NCBI RefSeq assembly: GCF_022440845.1
Contig: NZ_JAKNTO010000001.1
Span: 3,720,001-3,784,000, forward strand
From: Ruminococcus sp. OA3
GTDB lineage: Bacteria; Bacillota; Clostridia; Lachnospirales; Lachnospiraceae
Direction: 5' to 3'
Length of the DNA stretch: 64,000 bases
Part shown: one piece after another, positions 10,227-17,071 of the stretch
Layout of the letters: every line of letters begins with the position of its first letter
Position numbering within the stretch: position 1 is the first letter of the stretch
Translations under genes and position numbers: made by a program
Notes under the pieces: model-generated
Databases searched by the model: none
What the model was told of the DNA's origin: nothing
What the model saw: only the letters and a program-made list of their open reading frames with translations

Positions 10227-10256
10227 AGTATACGCATCATCCGTGCGAAATGTCAA
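10227..10256 (-). promoter_or_regulatory. Promoter of the RND-tetR operon
   Basis: TTGACA (10251-10256), 18 bp spacing, TATACT (10227-10232) on the minus strand, with the start point near 10220 next to the palindrome. Confidence 0.75.
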
Positions 10257-10383
10257 GCGTTGAAACTGATTCTGACACTTTCCGGGAAGTTCCTCCGGCA
10301 AAATAGATTCCGCTATCACCTACTGTACAGTCTCTGCTTTCTGTATCCCCTGTGTTTCCTGCAGATCGTGTACGATTCTTTCT

Positions 10384-10641
10384 TTACCATCCCGCGTTAT
10401 CGTTCCACTCAATACCTGTCCATCGAGATATTACCGCCGCGCTTTCCACCTGATCAGTTTTCGAATCTTCTTTGTCCTCCGGTTCCGGCATGGCATCGAC
10501 GAAAACAGCCAGTCCCGAAATCTCCGTTTCGTCTGCCTTAACCGCCTCTGGCGCGGCTGCACTCGATGCAAACGCAGTGGTAATCCCAGCTGCCAGTGCC
10601 AATGCAGCAGCAACTGCGGTTATTGATGCTTTCTTATTCAT
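10384..10641 (-). CDS. Small secreted or anchored protein of unknown function
   Basis: An 85-residue open frame begins with a clear signal peptide (MNKKASITAVAAALALAAG..., likely cut after the ASS/AAA region near residue 27). It continues as a short acidic mature part with many D/E/P residues and ends in aromatic residues (WTGIEWNDNAGW). I do not recognise a family. The nearest good ribosome site (GAGGAGG) is about 26 nt upstream of the ATG, too far to be convincing, so either translation is weak or the start is unusual. The signal peptide and the lack of any overlapping better frame are the main support. Confidence 0.5.
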   Translation of the reverse strand: MNKKASITAVAAALALAAGITTAFASSAAAPEAVKADETEISGLAVFVDAMPEPEDKEDSKTDQVESAAVISRWTGIEWNDNAGW

Positions 10642-10826
10642 GGAACAGAATATAGTTAAGCTGTGCCTCCTCTTTACTGACCAGCGCGTGACACATAAAG
10701 TCCGGCTCTGAGCGCTGCACAGCTCCCTTGTTAATCAGTTTCTTTGCAATCGTATATGGGTGGTACGCGACCACCCGACCTGCCGGTTCAGTTTATCATA
10801 TGACTTTTACCTTTTATGGCAATACA

Positions 10827-10860
10827 AAACGCTGTGTGGTTTTTATCCCACACAGCGTTT
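10827..10860 (-). terminator. Intrinsic terminator
   Basis: A perfect 13-bp stem (AAACGCTGTGTGG and its complement) with an 8-nt loop, followed by a short T run on the minus strand. It would end any transcript that starts at the cobalamin riboswitch, before the small secreted protein gene. Confidence 0.75.
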
Positions 10861-11149
10861 CGCATGTCATTAAAGTGGATGAGGCTGCTTCGGCACAATC
10901 ACGAGCGTTTACAGTTAAGAGGAAATATTGAAATTATTTTAGTTGCGGAGGAAAAATAATTCAATTTAACTGTTACATCACCTAAGCATTCACCCTGCCG
11001 TTTAATTTTGCATAATCCGTATTATTAAGGTCTTTCGCCGTTTATTTATTTTGGGCATTCCATAAAAAAATGCCTACTCCGTTAATGAAAGTAGACACGA
11101 AATTTGTCACACGACAAATTAGGATGTTAAACTTTGCACGGAAGTTTCA

Positions 11150-11315
11150 ACCTTGTACACAATAAGCAGGTTTCCTGACTTATAGATCATCACTCTATTT
11201 CCCCTTCTCATACTCTCGTACAATGGGATTATGAAATATCGCTCCCTAAATACAGTGACCGGATCGCTTGGGATTCGCACCCAATTCCCTCTTCACCAAA
11301 AAAACTTTGTTTCTC
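11150..11315 (-). ncRNA. Cobalamin riboswitch
   Basis: On the minus strand the conserved core reads GGGAATTGGGTGCGAATCCC, then AAGCGATCCGGTCACTGT, and later AAGTCAGGAAACCTGC. These match the B12-box core of cobalamin riboswitches in the right order and spacing. Such switches bind adenosylcobalamin and shut off B12 transport or B12-independent enzymes. No such gene follows within the next 500 bp on this strand. The RNA class is confident, the target unknown. Confidence 0.9.
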
Positions 11316-11391
11316 CGATGCACTTACTGTGGTAATATGGAATTATACAAGTGAATCTTACCATAACTTAAGAAAGGCGTCAAGTATTTCA

Positions 11392-11997
11392 ATGAAAAAT
11401 TTTCTCTTTATTGGAGACAGCATCACAGACAGCCATCGGTTGTTTACAGAATCCTCCTGTGACCTGGGCGATGGATATGTGTCTATGGTTCGTGATATGC
11501 TGCCCACAGACAAATATGAGATCACCAACAGAGGCCATGACGGCTTTACGTCCGAAGACGTATGCCGATGTCTTGAGCGGGACTGTCTGGCTCTTACGCC
11601 TGATCTCGTCACCATACTCATCGGAGTAAATGATATCCCTGTTGAATTATATACGGACAGGCCACGGATTCCTGCAGAATTCACACAGTACTGCCGGAGT
11701 ATTCTGGAACGCATCACATCATCCGGTATCTCTTCTGTCATTTTACTGGAACCCTTTATCTTCTCATCACCGGCAGAGTACCTGCTTTGGCATCCGCTTA
11801 TCCGTCAGGAAAGTGAAATCCTCCAGTCCCTGGCTTCACGCTTCGGCGCTGTTTTTCTTCCGCTCCACGACCGGATGAATGCACAAAATGATGCCCGCGG
11901 CAATACAAGCCTGACAACAGACGGCATTCATCTTTCAGAAGCGGGCAGCAGGCTGCTTGCCTCATCATGGTTATCATGTGCTGCACCGCTTCTGTAG
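11392..11997 (+). CDS. SGNH/GDSL hydrolase family protein
   Basis: This 201-residue protein shows the SGNH blocks: FIGDSITDS at the N-terminus (nucleophile Ser), a GHDGFTSED stretch with the block II Gly, GVNDIP (block III Asn), and DGIHLSEAG near the C-terminus (catalytic Asp-His). It has no signal peptide, so it is probably a cytosolic esterase, lipase or acetyl-sugar deacetylase. The ATG at 11392 is chosen because the family starts a few residues before the GDS motif. An in-frame start at 11329 would add 21 residues unlike the family. A moderate ribosome site (AAAGG) lies 14 nt upstream. The substrate cannot be predicted. Confidence 0.88.
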   Translation: MKNFLFIGDSITDSHRLFTESSCDLGDGYVSMVRDMLPTDKYEITNRGHDGFTSEDVCRCLERDCLALTPDLVTILIGVNDIPVELYTDRPRIPAEFTQYCRSILERITSSGISSVILLEPFIFSSPAEYLLWHPLIRQESEILQSLASRFGAVFLPLHDRMNAQNDARGNTSLTTDGIHLSEAGSRLLASSWLSCAAPLL

Positions 11998-12001
11998 CAC
12001 A

Positions 12002-12190
12002 TCACTCCTGATTCATCTCGCGCTTACGCTTTGTGACCAGCCCGCCAATCCTTCCGGTTTCTTTCGCTGAAAGAGTCCTCCAGCCGTTCTCCAGTACACG
12101 GTCCAGCAGTCCAAGTTCTTCAGCAATCTCATATTTCAGCTGCTCTTCCGGAGATATTTCATGTAAGTTAATATCCTTATTTTTCTTCAT
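12002..12190 (-). CDS. Alpha/beta-type small acid-soluble spore protein
   Basis: This 62-residue protein matches the SASP family. It has LKYEIAEELGLLD (including the EIA site cut by the germination protease GPR), a central GWRTLSAKETGRIGG block, and a basic tail (VTKRKRE). These proteins coat and protect spore DNA and are later an amino-acid source on germination. Its presence says the host makes spores. The ribosome site AAAAGGAG sits inside the 3' arm of a terminator-like hairpin (12191-12233), so read-through mRNA from upstream would be poorly translated. Expression is expected from a forespore promoter, which I did not identify. Confidence 0.9.
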   Translation of the reverse strand: MKKNKDINLHEISPEEQLKYEIAEELGLLDRVLENGWRTLSAKETGRIGGLVTKRKREMNQE

Positions 12191-12233
12191 AAAAAAGTCA
12201 CACTCCTTTTCTCTTTGGAGTATGACCTTTTTT
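12191..12233 (-). terminator. Terminator-like hairpin covering the SASP ribosome site
   Basis: Arms AAAAAAGTCACACTCC (12191-12206) and its near complement ending at 12233, with A and T tracts on both sides. It would end the PadR operon transcript. The second arm on the minus strand contains the AAAAGGAG of the spore-protein gene. Confidence 0.65.
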
Positions 12234-12407
12234 TTCTATTTTATTCGTAACAGTTCAGAACGGCGCATCTTCTCGATCAAAAAAACCGGTCAAGAAGCAT
12301 CGGATGTTCATCCGATGTGGAAATTGATATGCAAAACGACTTACAAGTAAGCTTGACGTTACTTTCCATACCAATTTCCCCGCCGTCCAAAACGGTTACT
12401 TTTATTC

Positions 12408-12590
12408 TCATTTCGGAATAATAATTGCGGCTATAATATATGCCAGAATCCCGGAACCGCCAAGGCACGAGAACAATACCCAGCCGAGTCTCACAAGTGT
12501 AGGATCAATGTTAAAATATTCTGCAATTCCGCCGCATACACCCGCAAGCATATAATTTGTTGATGAACGATACAATCTCTTATTTTCCAT
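12408..12590 (-). CDS. PspC domain protein
   Basis: A 60-residue protein made of a single PspC domain: KRLYRSSTNYMLAGVCGGIAEYFNIDPTLVRLGW, then one membrane segment (SGILAYIIAAIIIP). PspC proteins take part in envelope stress responses at the membrane. It is the last clear gene of the operon PadR - HAAS protein - DUF4097 protein - PspC, a common set in Clostridia. The start at 12590 has AAGGAGG 8 nt upstream; a longer frame up to 12683 overlaps the previous gene and is not used. Confidence 0.9.
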   Translation of the reverse strand: MENKRLYRSSTNYMLAGVCGGIAEYFNIDPTLVRLGWVLFSCLGGSGILAYIIAAIIIPK

Positions 12591-12606
12591 TATGATTCCT
12601 CCTTTT

Positions 12607-13392
12607 CTATTTATCAAAGTCAATCGTGATATCACCCACGCTGCATTTCGCATCGATCGTTCTTTTCGCTGCTTCACTTCCAATCTCTATGTCGTCATTT
12701 ACATGCCATTCCTGGTCCCCATACGAGAGACGCCCCAGGCTGCACTCGCCTGAAAAATAATAATCAGCCATACTTTCCGTCATGGTACATTCGATACGTC
12801 CGGCTGAACAGTCAAAATCTGATTCACTGCTCTCAAGCAGAGCAATGCTGATCGCTCCGGCTCCGACTTCAAAACTCGCTTCCTCCGCCTTAATGAGTCC
12901 GTCACACACGAATTCTCCGCCGCCTGCATCCACAGTCACTTCCTGTGCGGTCAGACGGTCCGTTTCCAGGCTGCCGCCCTTGATGTTCAGCTCCGCGCTT
13001 TTCAGTTCCATGTTATCAGGAAGATAGATTCTGGCAACACCGCCTTTACTTCCCCAGCGGCCTTTGCTGCTCACTACAAGAGTATCGCCTTCCGTACTCA
13101 CGTTGACTTTGGTCCTGGACTGATCAGCATCGACCTGAATTTCTTCAAAATTCCCATGTTCAATCTCAAACTTTCCAGCCTTCATATCCACCCTTATCCG
13201 GCGGATACCTTCAGCCTCTGCGCTGGCTGCCCCCGTAATATTGGCGCTTAGCCCCGAGATCCCCCTGTAGTAAAACGGGACAGAAACTCCCTCAAATGTG
13301 CCTCCCATGATAAATCCTGCCAGTCCAAGCCCTATTCCGGCGATCATAAGGATACCGCACGCTATGAAAATCCCTTTAAACAGCCTTTTCAT
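12607..13392 (-). CDS. DUF4097 family beta-repeat membrane protein
   Basis: This 261-residue protein has one N-terminal membrane segment (about residues 8-30) followed by a beta-helix-like region. Its repeated short strands such as IRVDMKAGKFEIEHGNFEEIQVDAD and VTVDAGGGEFVCDGLIKAEEASFEVGAG are the signature of DUF4097 (putative adhesin-like). The ATG at 13392 is preceded by GGGGAGG; a GTG three codons upstream lies within that ribosome site. The gene overlaps the HAAS/DUF1700 gene by 17 bp. In such operons it is thought to act at the cell surface in envelope sensing; its exact role is unknown. Confidence 0.85.
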   Translation of the reverse strand: MKRLFKGIFIACGILMIAGIGLGLAGFIMGGTFEGVSVPFYYRGISGLSANITGAASAEAEGIRRIRVDMKAGKFEIEHGNFEEIQVDADQSRTKVNVSTEGDTLVVSSKGRWGSKGGVARIYLPDNMELKSAELNIKGGSLETDRLTAQEVTVDAGGGEFVCDGLIKAEEASFEVGAGAISIALLESSESDFDCSAGRIECTMTESMADYYFSGECSLGRLSYGDQEWHVNDDIEIGSEAAKRTIDAKCSVGDITIDFDK

Positions 13393-14068
13393 CGGATTCA
13401 CCTCCCCTTCCGCGGTGCATGATTCTTGAAAACCAGTTTATCAATGACCGGAAAACTCTTGGAGTCACTTTAAAGGTCAGCCAGATAAACACTGCAAAAA
13501 GCAAAAGTCCTGCGGCCAGCAGCACCATACCCGTGCCGATGGAGATCAGCCCGTTTGCCGGTGAAACAATACATTTTGCCACACCTGCCGCAAAAGCTGC
13601 AATCCCTCCCGCTGCCAGACCGATTCCCGCAGCGGCAAACGCCACATAGATCCCCAGGATGGCGGCAAAGATTCCAGCTACAAGCCCGAGTATCCCGCCT
13701 CCAAATCCCAGAAGCAGCGGTGAAGCAAAGATCAGCAGAATAATAATCAGTGCCCATCTGCCCGTTCCTCTCCTCTGTCTGCCTTCCTGTTCCGCTTTAT
13801 AAGCAGGTACCTGCGTACGGTCTTTAAACCGGCTGTCCTGATATCCGTTTTCCGTGAATTCTCCGCGGCCGGGTGCCGTTCCCATACCCGCCTTGATTGT
13901 AGCTGCCACCTTTCCCGGACTGCCCAGTTCCTGAATCACGTCTGCTTCATTCTCCGGGCCGGCTTCGTCAAAATAATCATTATAATATGCGATGGCATCC
14001 TGCCGGTCACTTTCCGGTATATCCGCCAGCAGCCGGTTCAGCTGCTGCATAAATTCCTTTCTGCTCAT
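13376..14068 (-). CDS. DUF1700 / HAAS domain membrane protein
   Basis: A 230-residue protein starts with a helical HAAS domain (MSRKEFMQQLNRLLADIPESDRQDAIAYYNDYFDEA..., about residues 1-60). It then has a hydrophilic linker and about four membrane segments (residues 105-215) rich in Gly and Ala. HAAS (Heat-induced/PadR-Associated) domains are found next to PadR regulators and are thought to pass a membrane signal to them. The start overlaps the padR stop by 4 bp (ATGA), so translation is coupled. Confidence 0.88.
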   Translation of the reverse strand: MSRKEFMQQLNRLLADIPESDRQDAIAYYNDYFDEAGPENEADVIQELGSPGKVAATIKAGMGTAPGRGEFTENGYQDSRFKDRTQVPAYKAEQEGRQRRGTGRWALIIILLIFASPLLLGFGGGILGLVAGIFAAILGIYVAFAAAGIGLAAGGIAAFAAGVAKCIVSPANGLISIGTGMVLLAAGLLLFAVFIWLTFKVTPRVFRSLINWFSRIMHRGRGGESDEKAV

Positions 14069-14388
14069 TTACCTGCTCCCCCTTCAAAAAGTTTTGTAAT
14101 CTTTGATGAGTAACTTTTCCACTCCTGCTGATAAAGCTGCAGCTGTACGCTGCCCTTTTCCGTTATTTTATAGTATCTCCTGTTACGCCCTGCAAATTCA
14201 CGGTCATAAACCATCAGACATTCATCCTTCTGAAGCCTGCGCAGAACGGGATACAGTGTGGACTCGGACACTTCCAGGACCTGGCGCACGTCCTGTGTGA
14301 TTCTGTATCCATACGTTCCCTCCGTCTCTGTTGACACTACCGCCAGCACAATCGCATCCAAAAGCGCCGCGCCTGTGTTAAAGACCAT
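14065..14388 (-). CDS. PadR family transcriptional regulator
   Basis: A 107-residue PadR winged-helix protein: LLDAIVLAVVS, then TYGYRITQDVRQVLEVSESTLYPVLRRLQKDECL (recognition helix and start of the wing), RNRRYYKITEKG (wing) and a short dimer helix. First gene of the PadR-HAAS-DUF4097-PspC operon. A perfect-consensus promoter upstream is overlapped by an inverted repeat of the ATAC-N8-GTAT type, suggesting self-repression. Confidence 0.92.
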   Translation of the reverse strand: MVFNTGAALLDAIVLAVVSTETEGTYGYRITQDVRQVLEVSESTLYPVLRRLQKDECLMVYDREFAGRNRRYYKITEKGSVQLQLYQQEWKSYSSKITKLFEGGAGK

Positions 14389-14442
14389 GCAATCACCCGT
14401 CTTTCTATAATATTATATTTTTCTTAATATTGTTTTGTTATT

Positions 14443-14474
14443 AATATTATACGTCATATAGTATTATATGTCAA
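14443..14474 (-). promoter_or_regulatory. padR operon promoter with overlapping inverted repeat
   Basis: TTGACA (14469-14474), 17 bp, TATAAT (14446-14451) on the minus strand, both hexamers perfect. The spacer and -10 are covered by an imperfect inverted repeat (arms around ATATTATAC and GTATTATAT, 14443-14469), a likely PadR operator. Confidence 0.8.
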
Positions 14475-14507
14475 CAATATTATTTGTAACACAAGACTTT
14501 TTTCACG

Positions 14508-14725
14508 CACCAAAAAAGCGGACCACATTCAGGCAGCGTCCCATAAGGAACCGTCCCCACTGGCCTTTCTCGATGATGACGGGCTGGGTGTCCTCAAAAA
14601 CTCACCGGTTCTCAACCAGATTTTCCATCCACTTTTTGAATTTTAAGGACTTGGTATAGGTTTTGAAGTTTACGGTACAGCCGGTGTATTCTCGTCGCTC
14701 CAATATTCCGGCGACAGATTTTGAA
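14508..14725 (-). pseudogene. Serine recombinase remnant (TnpX/TndX-like, internal fragment)
   Basis: Translating the minus strand gives SVAGILERREYTGCTVNFKT, then YTKSLKFKKWMENLVENR, a stop, and VFEDTQPVIIEKGQW. This follows the post-catalytic region of large serine recombinases (pattern ILE-REYTG-TVNFKTY ... ENxxxxxFE-THPAIIE-E-W). Stops interrupt it at the upstream edge and in the middle, and neither the catalytic domain nor the C-terminal part is present. It marks a past transposon or integrative element next to the MMPL island. Confidence 0.75.
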
Positions 14726-15094
14726 CACCCCTGAAACTACCGTCTAAATTCGGGCTGTCGGAGATGGATATTCCCGTTTAGGTTAAAACCCTATGCGGAC
14801 AATTAGAAGCTCGATTCGGGTGGGTATAAGGAATTTATCCCTCTACCTTGTTGACCGACATTTATAAGTTCCACAGTATCAAAGCTTTTTCACCCCTGAT
14901 TGGCCGTTTTAGGGGTGTTTTTACAGGCGTTTTCGCAAAAAATGCCAGCATGGCTTGAAACAGCCATGCTGGCATTTCTCAGGGTTGTTAACAGCCTTGC
15001 GGGAGTAGTAACTGTAATCCTCCTGCCAAACCAAGTCCAGTACGATTAATTTCCCATTTGCTCATCTCCCCGCATTTTAATGATGAAAATCCAA
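14726..15094. other. Gene-free stretch with two terminator hairpins
   Basis: No supported frame. It has a hairpin CACCCCT/AGGGGTG followed by T5 on the plus strand (14891-14922) and a strong 16-bp hairpin at 14944-14981. The rest looks like decayed mobile-element sequence. Confidence 0.6.
14944..14981. terminator. Strong bidirectional terminator at the end of the MMPL operon
   Basis: AAATGCCAGCATGGCT and its exact complement flank a 6-nt loop. Runs of A before and TTTC after allow termination in both directions. It lies about 115 bp downstream of the last gene of the MMPL operon. Confidence 0.75.
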
Positions 15095-17071
15095 TTAATA
15101 CACTCCGAACAATCGCAGTAATTTCTGCCAAAGGGAAAGTTCTTCTTCCATCGTTTCTTGAACCTCTCGAACCTCTTCGACTTCTATAGCTTCTGTTTGA
15201 ATGACAAACTGCACCGAATCCACATTGGTATTCTTTTCAGAGACAAAGGAAACAGGATTCTCCATGCTGCCTCCAATGGATTTCAGCAGGCTGTCGATTT
15301 CTTCATCAATTTGGTCGTTCATATCCGCTGTTTCGGTACGGAATTCTCCGGTTCCGTCAGCCATTTCCCGGGCCCCATCGCAAAGGGATACAACGCCATC
15401 GTACAATTCCACGGTTCCGCCATACAGTTCTCCAGAACCGTACACCAATTCCTTGCTGCCTTCTGCCAAAGAAGATACCCCATCCATTACCTGGCTGTAT
15501 CCCGCTACAATCTGGGCCACACCGCCGGTGTAGTCATCGATCCCGGAATCCAGTTCTTCATAGCTGGTCACAATCTGATTGATTCCCTCTGCCAAAGCAG
15601 AAAGATTTCCAGTCATATTACCGAGGGTATTTACAATCTGACTGATCGAAGCATCAAAAGTCTCATACTGGATATTTAACGCAGACAGCCCCTCAGTAAA
15701 CGCGGGCAACTCAGCAGAGATACCATTCAGGTAGCTTTCCATCCCGCCAATGGCGGCGCTGTTCGCGTTCAGCAATCCCTTGATCTGTTCCGAGTCGGTC
15801 AATAATTGGGATTTATACTGGTTCACCAGATCACCCATACCCGGAATTGCAGAAAGCTGTTCCAGCAGGAGTTCATAACTCTGGATTGTCTCCACCGCAC
15901 TGGCATTTCCAGCCGGCAGCGCATCAATATCCAGCCCGTTCTGGGCCATCAGCGCCTTGTATTGAGCATAACCAAGGTTTGCCTGCAAAGTAGCCGCACC
16001 ATCATTAAGGTCACTGATGGCCTGCTTAATTTGATCGGAGGCCTCTGTGAGCATGGTCAAATCTTCATTGGTTACAGAAATAGAGTTGACCGCTGTTTGG
16101 ATTGTGATCAGCGCTGCTTTAAATTCCGAAGAACCAGCGGTCAGTGCCCCCGATTGTGAATTTAAGGTATCAAGCCCGCTCTGTACAGTGGTCAATCCAT
16201 TTTGCAACGTGACTACGCCCTCATCCAAAGAGGTGCCCCCGCTTTGCAGAGAAGAGGCCCCGTCTTTCAATTCAGAACCGCCATCCAACAGCTCCGCGGA
16301 GCCATCGGAAAGTTCCACCGCGCCATCGTCCAGCTGTCCCACCGCGTCAATCAGTTCATTTACCTTATCTTTCAGTTCCGTATCGTCGATTTCCACATTG
16401 AGATTCAGGTGAATGCCGTTGATGGAAACAGCACCCATCTCAAAATCGGTCACATCTGCGGTAATAGTGGTATCAATTCCCTCACCGGGCAAAACCGTAT
16501 AGGTAAGCTGCTTGTCGCTGCCTACATTTGCAATGGTTGCGTCCGGGGCTGAAATATTGCTGCACTGCTCCGTGTCCAAGGCGAAAGAGGCCTGCAGAGC
16601 GTAATCATCAAAAAAGGTACCGGAACAGGCGGTGTTCTCTGTGATTTGGAAACGAATTTTCAGTTTCCCGCTTTTTCCTGCGGTCTCATTGGCGGAGCAT
16701 TCCTTCCCGTCCAAATAATAACGCAGGGAGATGTTCCACGGTATTTCTGCATCCGTCAATTCCCCTTGATAGTAAGCTTTCCGTGCAGAGGTAGAAAACG
16801 TAATGGTATCCCCATTCTGCTCAATGGAGTCGCTGGTTTTCAGCATTTTTACTGAAGCATAGTCGCCATAATCGGTAATGTTTCCGCCGGGAAAGCTGTT
16901 GACTACATAGCTGTTTTTCAGTTTCCCATCAGTCTCTAATGTAAGATAGATGACCTCTTCTTTTTCTGACGGCGCCACATCTGTTGCTTCAGCAGCCAAA
17001 GCCGGAACAGCAGAGTTTAAGGCCAGCAAGCTCGCAAGCGTCATCGGTAAAATGCGCTTTAAGATTTTCAT
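15095..17071 (-). CDS. Secreted heptad-repeat protein, YhgE/Pip-like partner of the MMPL transporter
   Basis: This 658-residue protein has a signal peptide (cut near ALAAEA, residue 27), a beta-rich N-terminal part (to about 230), then long helical repeats with the x-L-x-x-G pattern. Examples are DGAVELSDGSAELLDGGSEL, seen again near the C-terminus as GSKELVYGSGELYGGTVEL. Such repeats occur in YhgE/Pip and in proteins encoded next to MMPL transporters in Gram-positives. Unlike YhgE it has no membrane segments after the signal peptide and ends in a short amphipathic helix (LWQKLLRLFGVY). The start overlaps the MMPL gene stop by 4 bp, so the two are translationally coupled. Probably an extracytoplasmic subunit that extends or gates the transporter (inference). 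Confidence 0.8.
   Translation of the reverse strand: MKILKRILPMTLASLLALNSAVPALAAEATDVAPSEKEEVIYLTLETDGKLKNSYVVNSFPGGNITDYGDYASVKMLKTSDSIEQNGDTITFSTSARKAYYQGELTDAEIPWNISLRYYLDGKECSANETAGKSGKLKIRFQITENTACSGTFFDDYALQASFALDTEQCSNISAPDATIANVGSDKQLTYTVLPGEGIDTTITADVTDFEMGAVSINGIHLNLNVEIDDTELKDKVNELIDAVGQLDDGAVELSDGSAELLDGGSELKDGASSLQSGGTSLDEGVVTLQNGLTTVQSGLDTLNSQSGALTAGSSEFKAALITIQTAVNSISVTNEDLTMLTEASDQIKQAISDLNDGAATLQANLGYAQYKALMAQNGLDIDALPAGNASAVETIQSYELLLEQLSAIPGMGDLVNQYKSQLLTDSEQIKGLLNANSAAIGGMESYLNGISAELPAFTEGLSALNIQYETFDASISQIVNTLGNMTGNLSALAEGINQIVTSYEELDSGIDDYTGGVAQIVAGYSQVMDGVSSLAEGSKELVYGSGELYGGTVELYDGVVSLCDGAREMADGTGEFRTETADMNDQIDEEIDSLLKSIGGSMENPVSFVSEKNTNVDSVQFVIQTEAIEVEEVREVQETMEEELSLWQKLLRLFGVY

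Larger units (their letters stand above)
10642..11391. other. 750-bp gene-free stretch holding a terminator and a cobalamin riboswitch
   Basis: It contains a strong hairpin at 10827-10860, a T/A-rich part, a small palindrome (AATTTGTC and GACAAATT at 11101-11120) and a cobalamin riboswitch on the minus strand. No frame with a ribosome site was found in it on either strand; the short ATG starts seen on the minus strand stop within a few codons. Confidence 0.7.

Noticed and set aside
10728-10931. 67-codon plus-strand frame
   Set aside because: It runs through the terminator hairpin at 10827-10860 and resembles nothing known.
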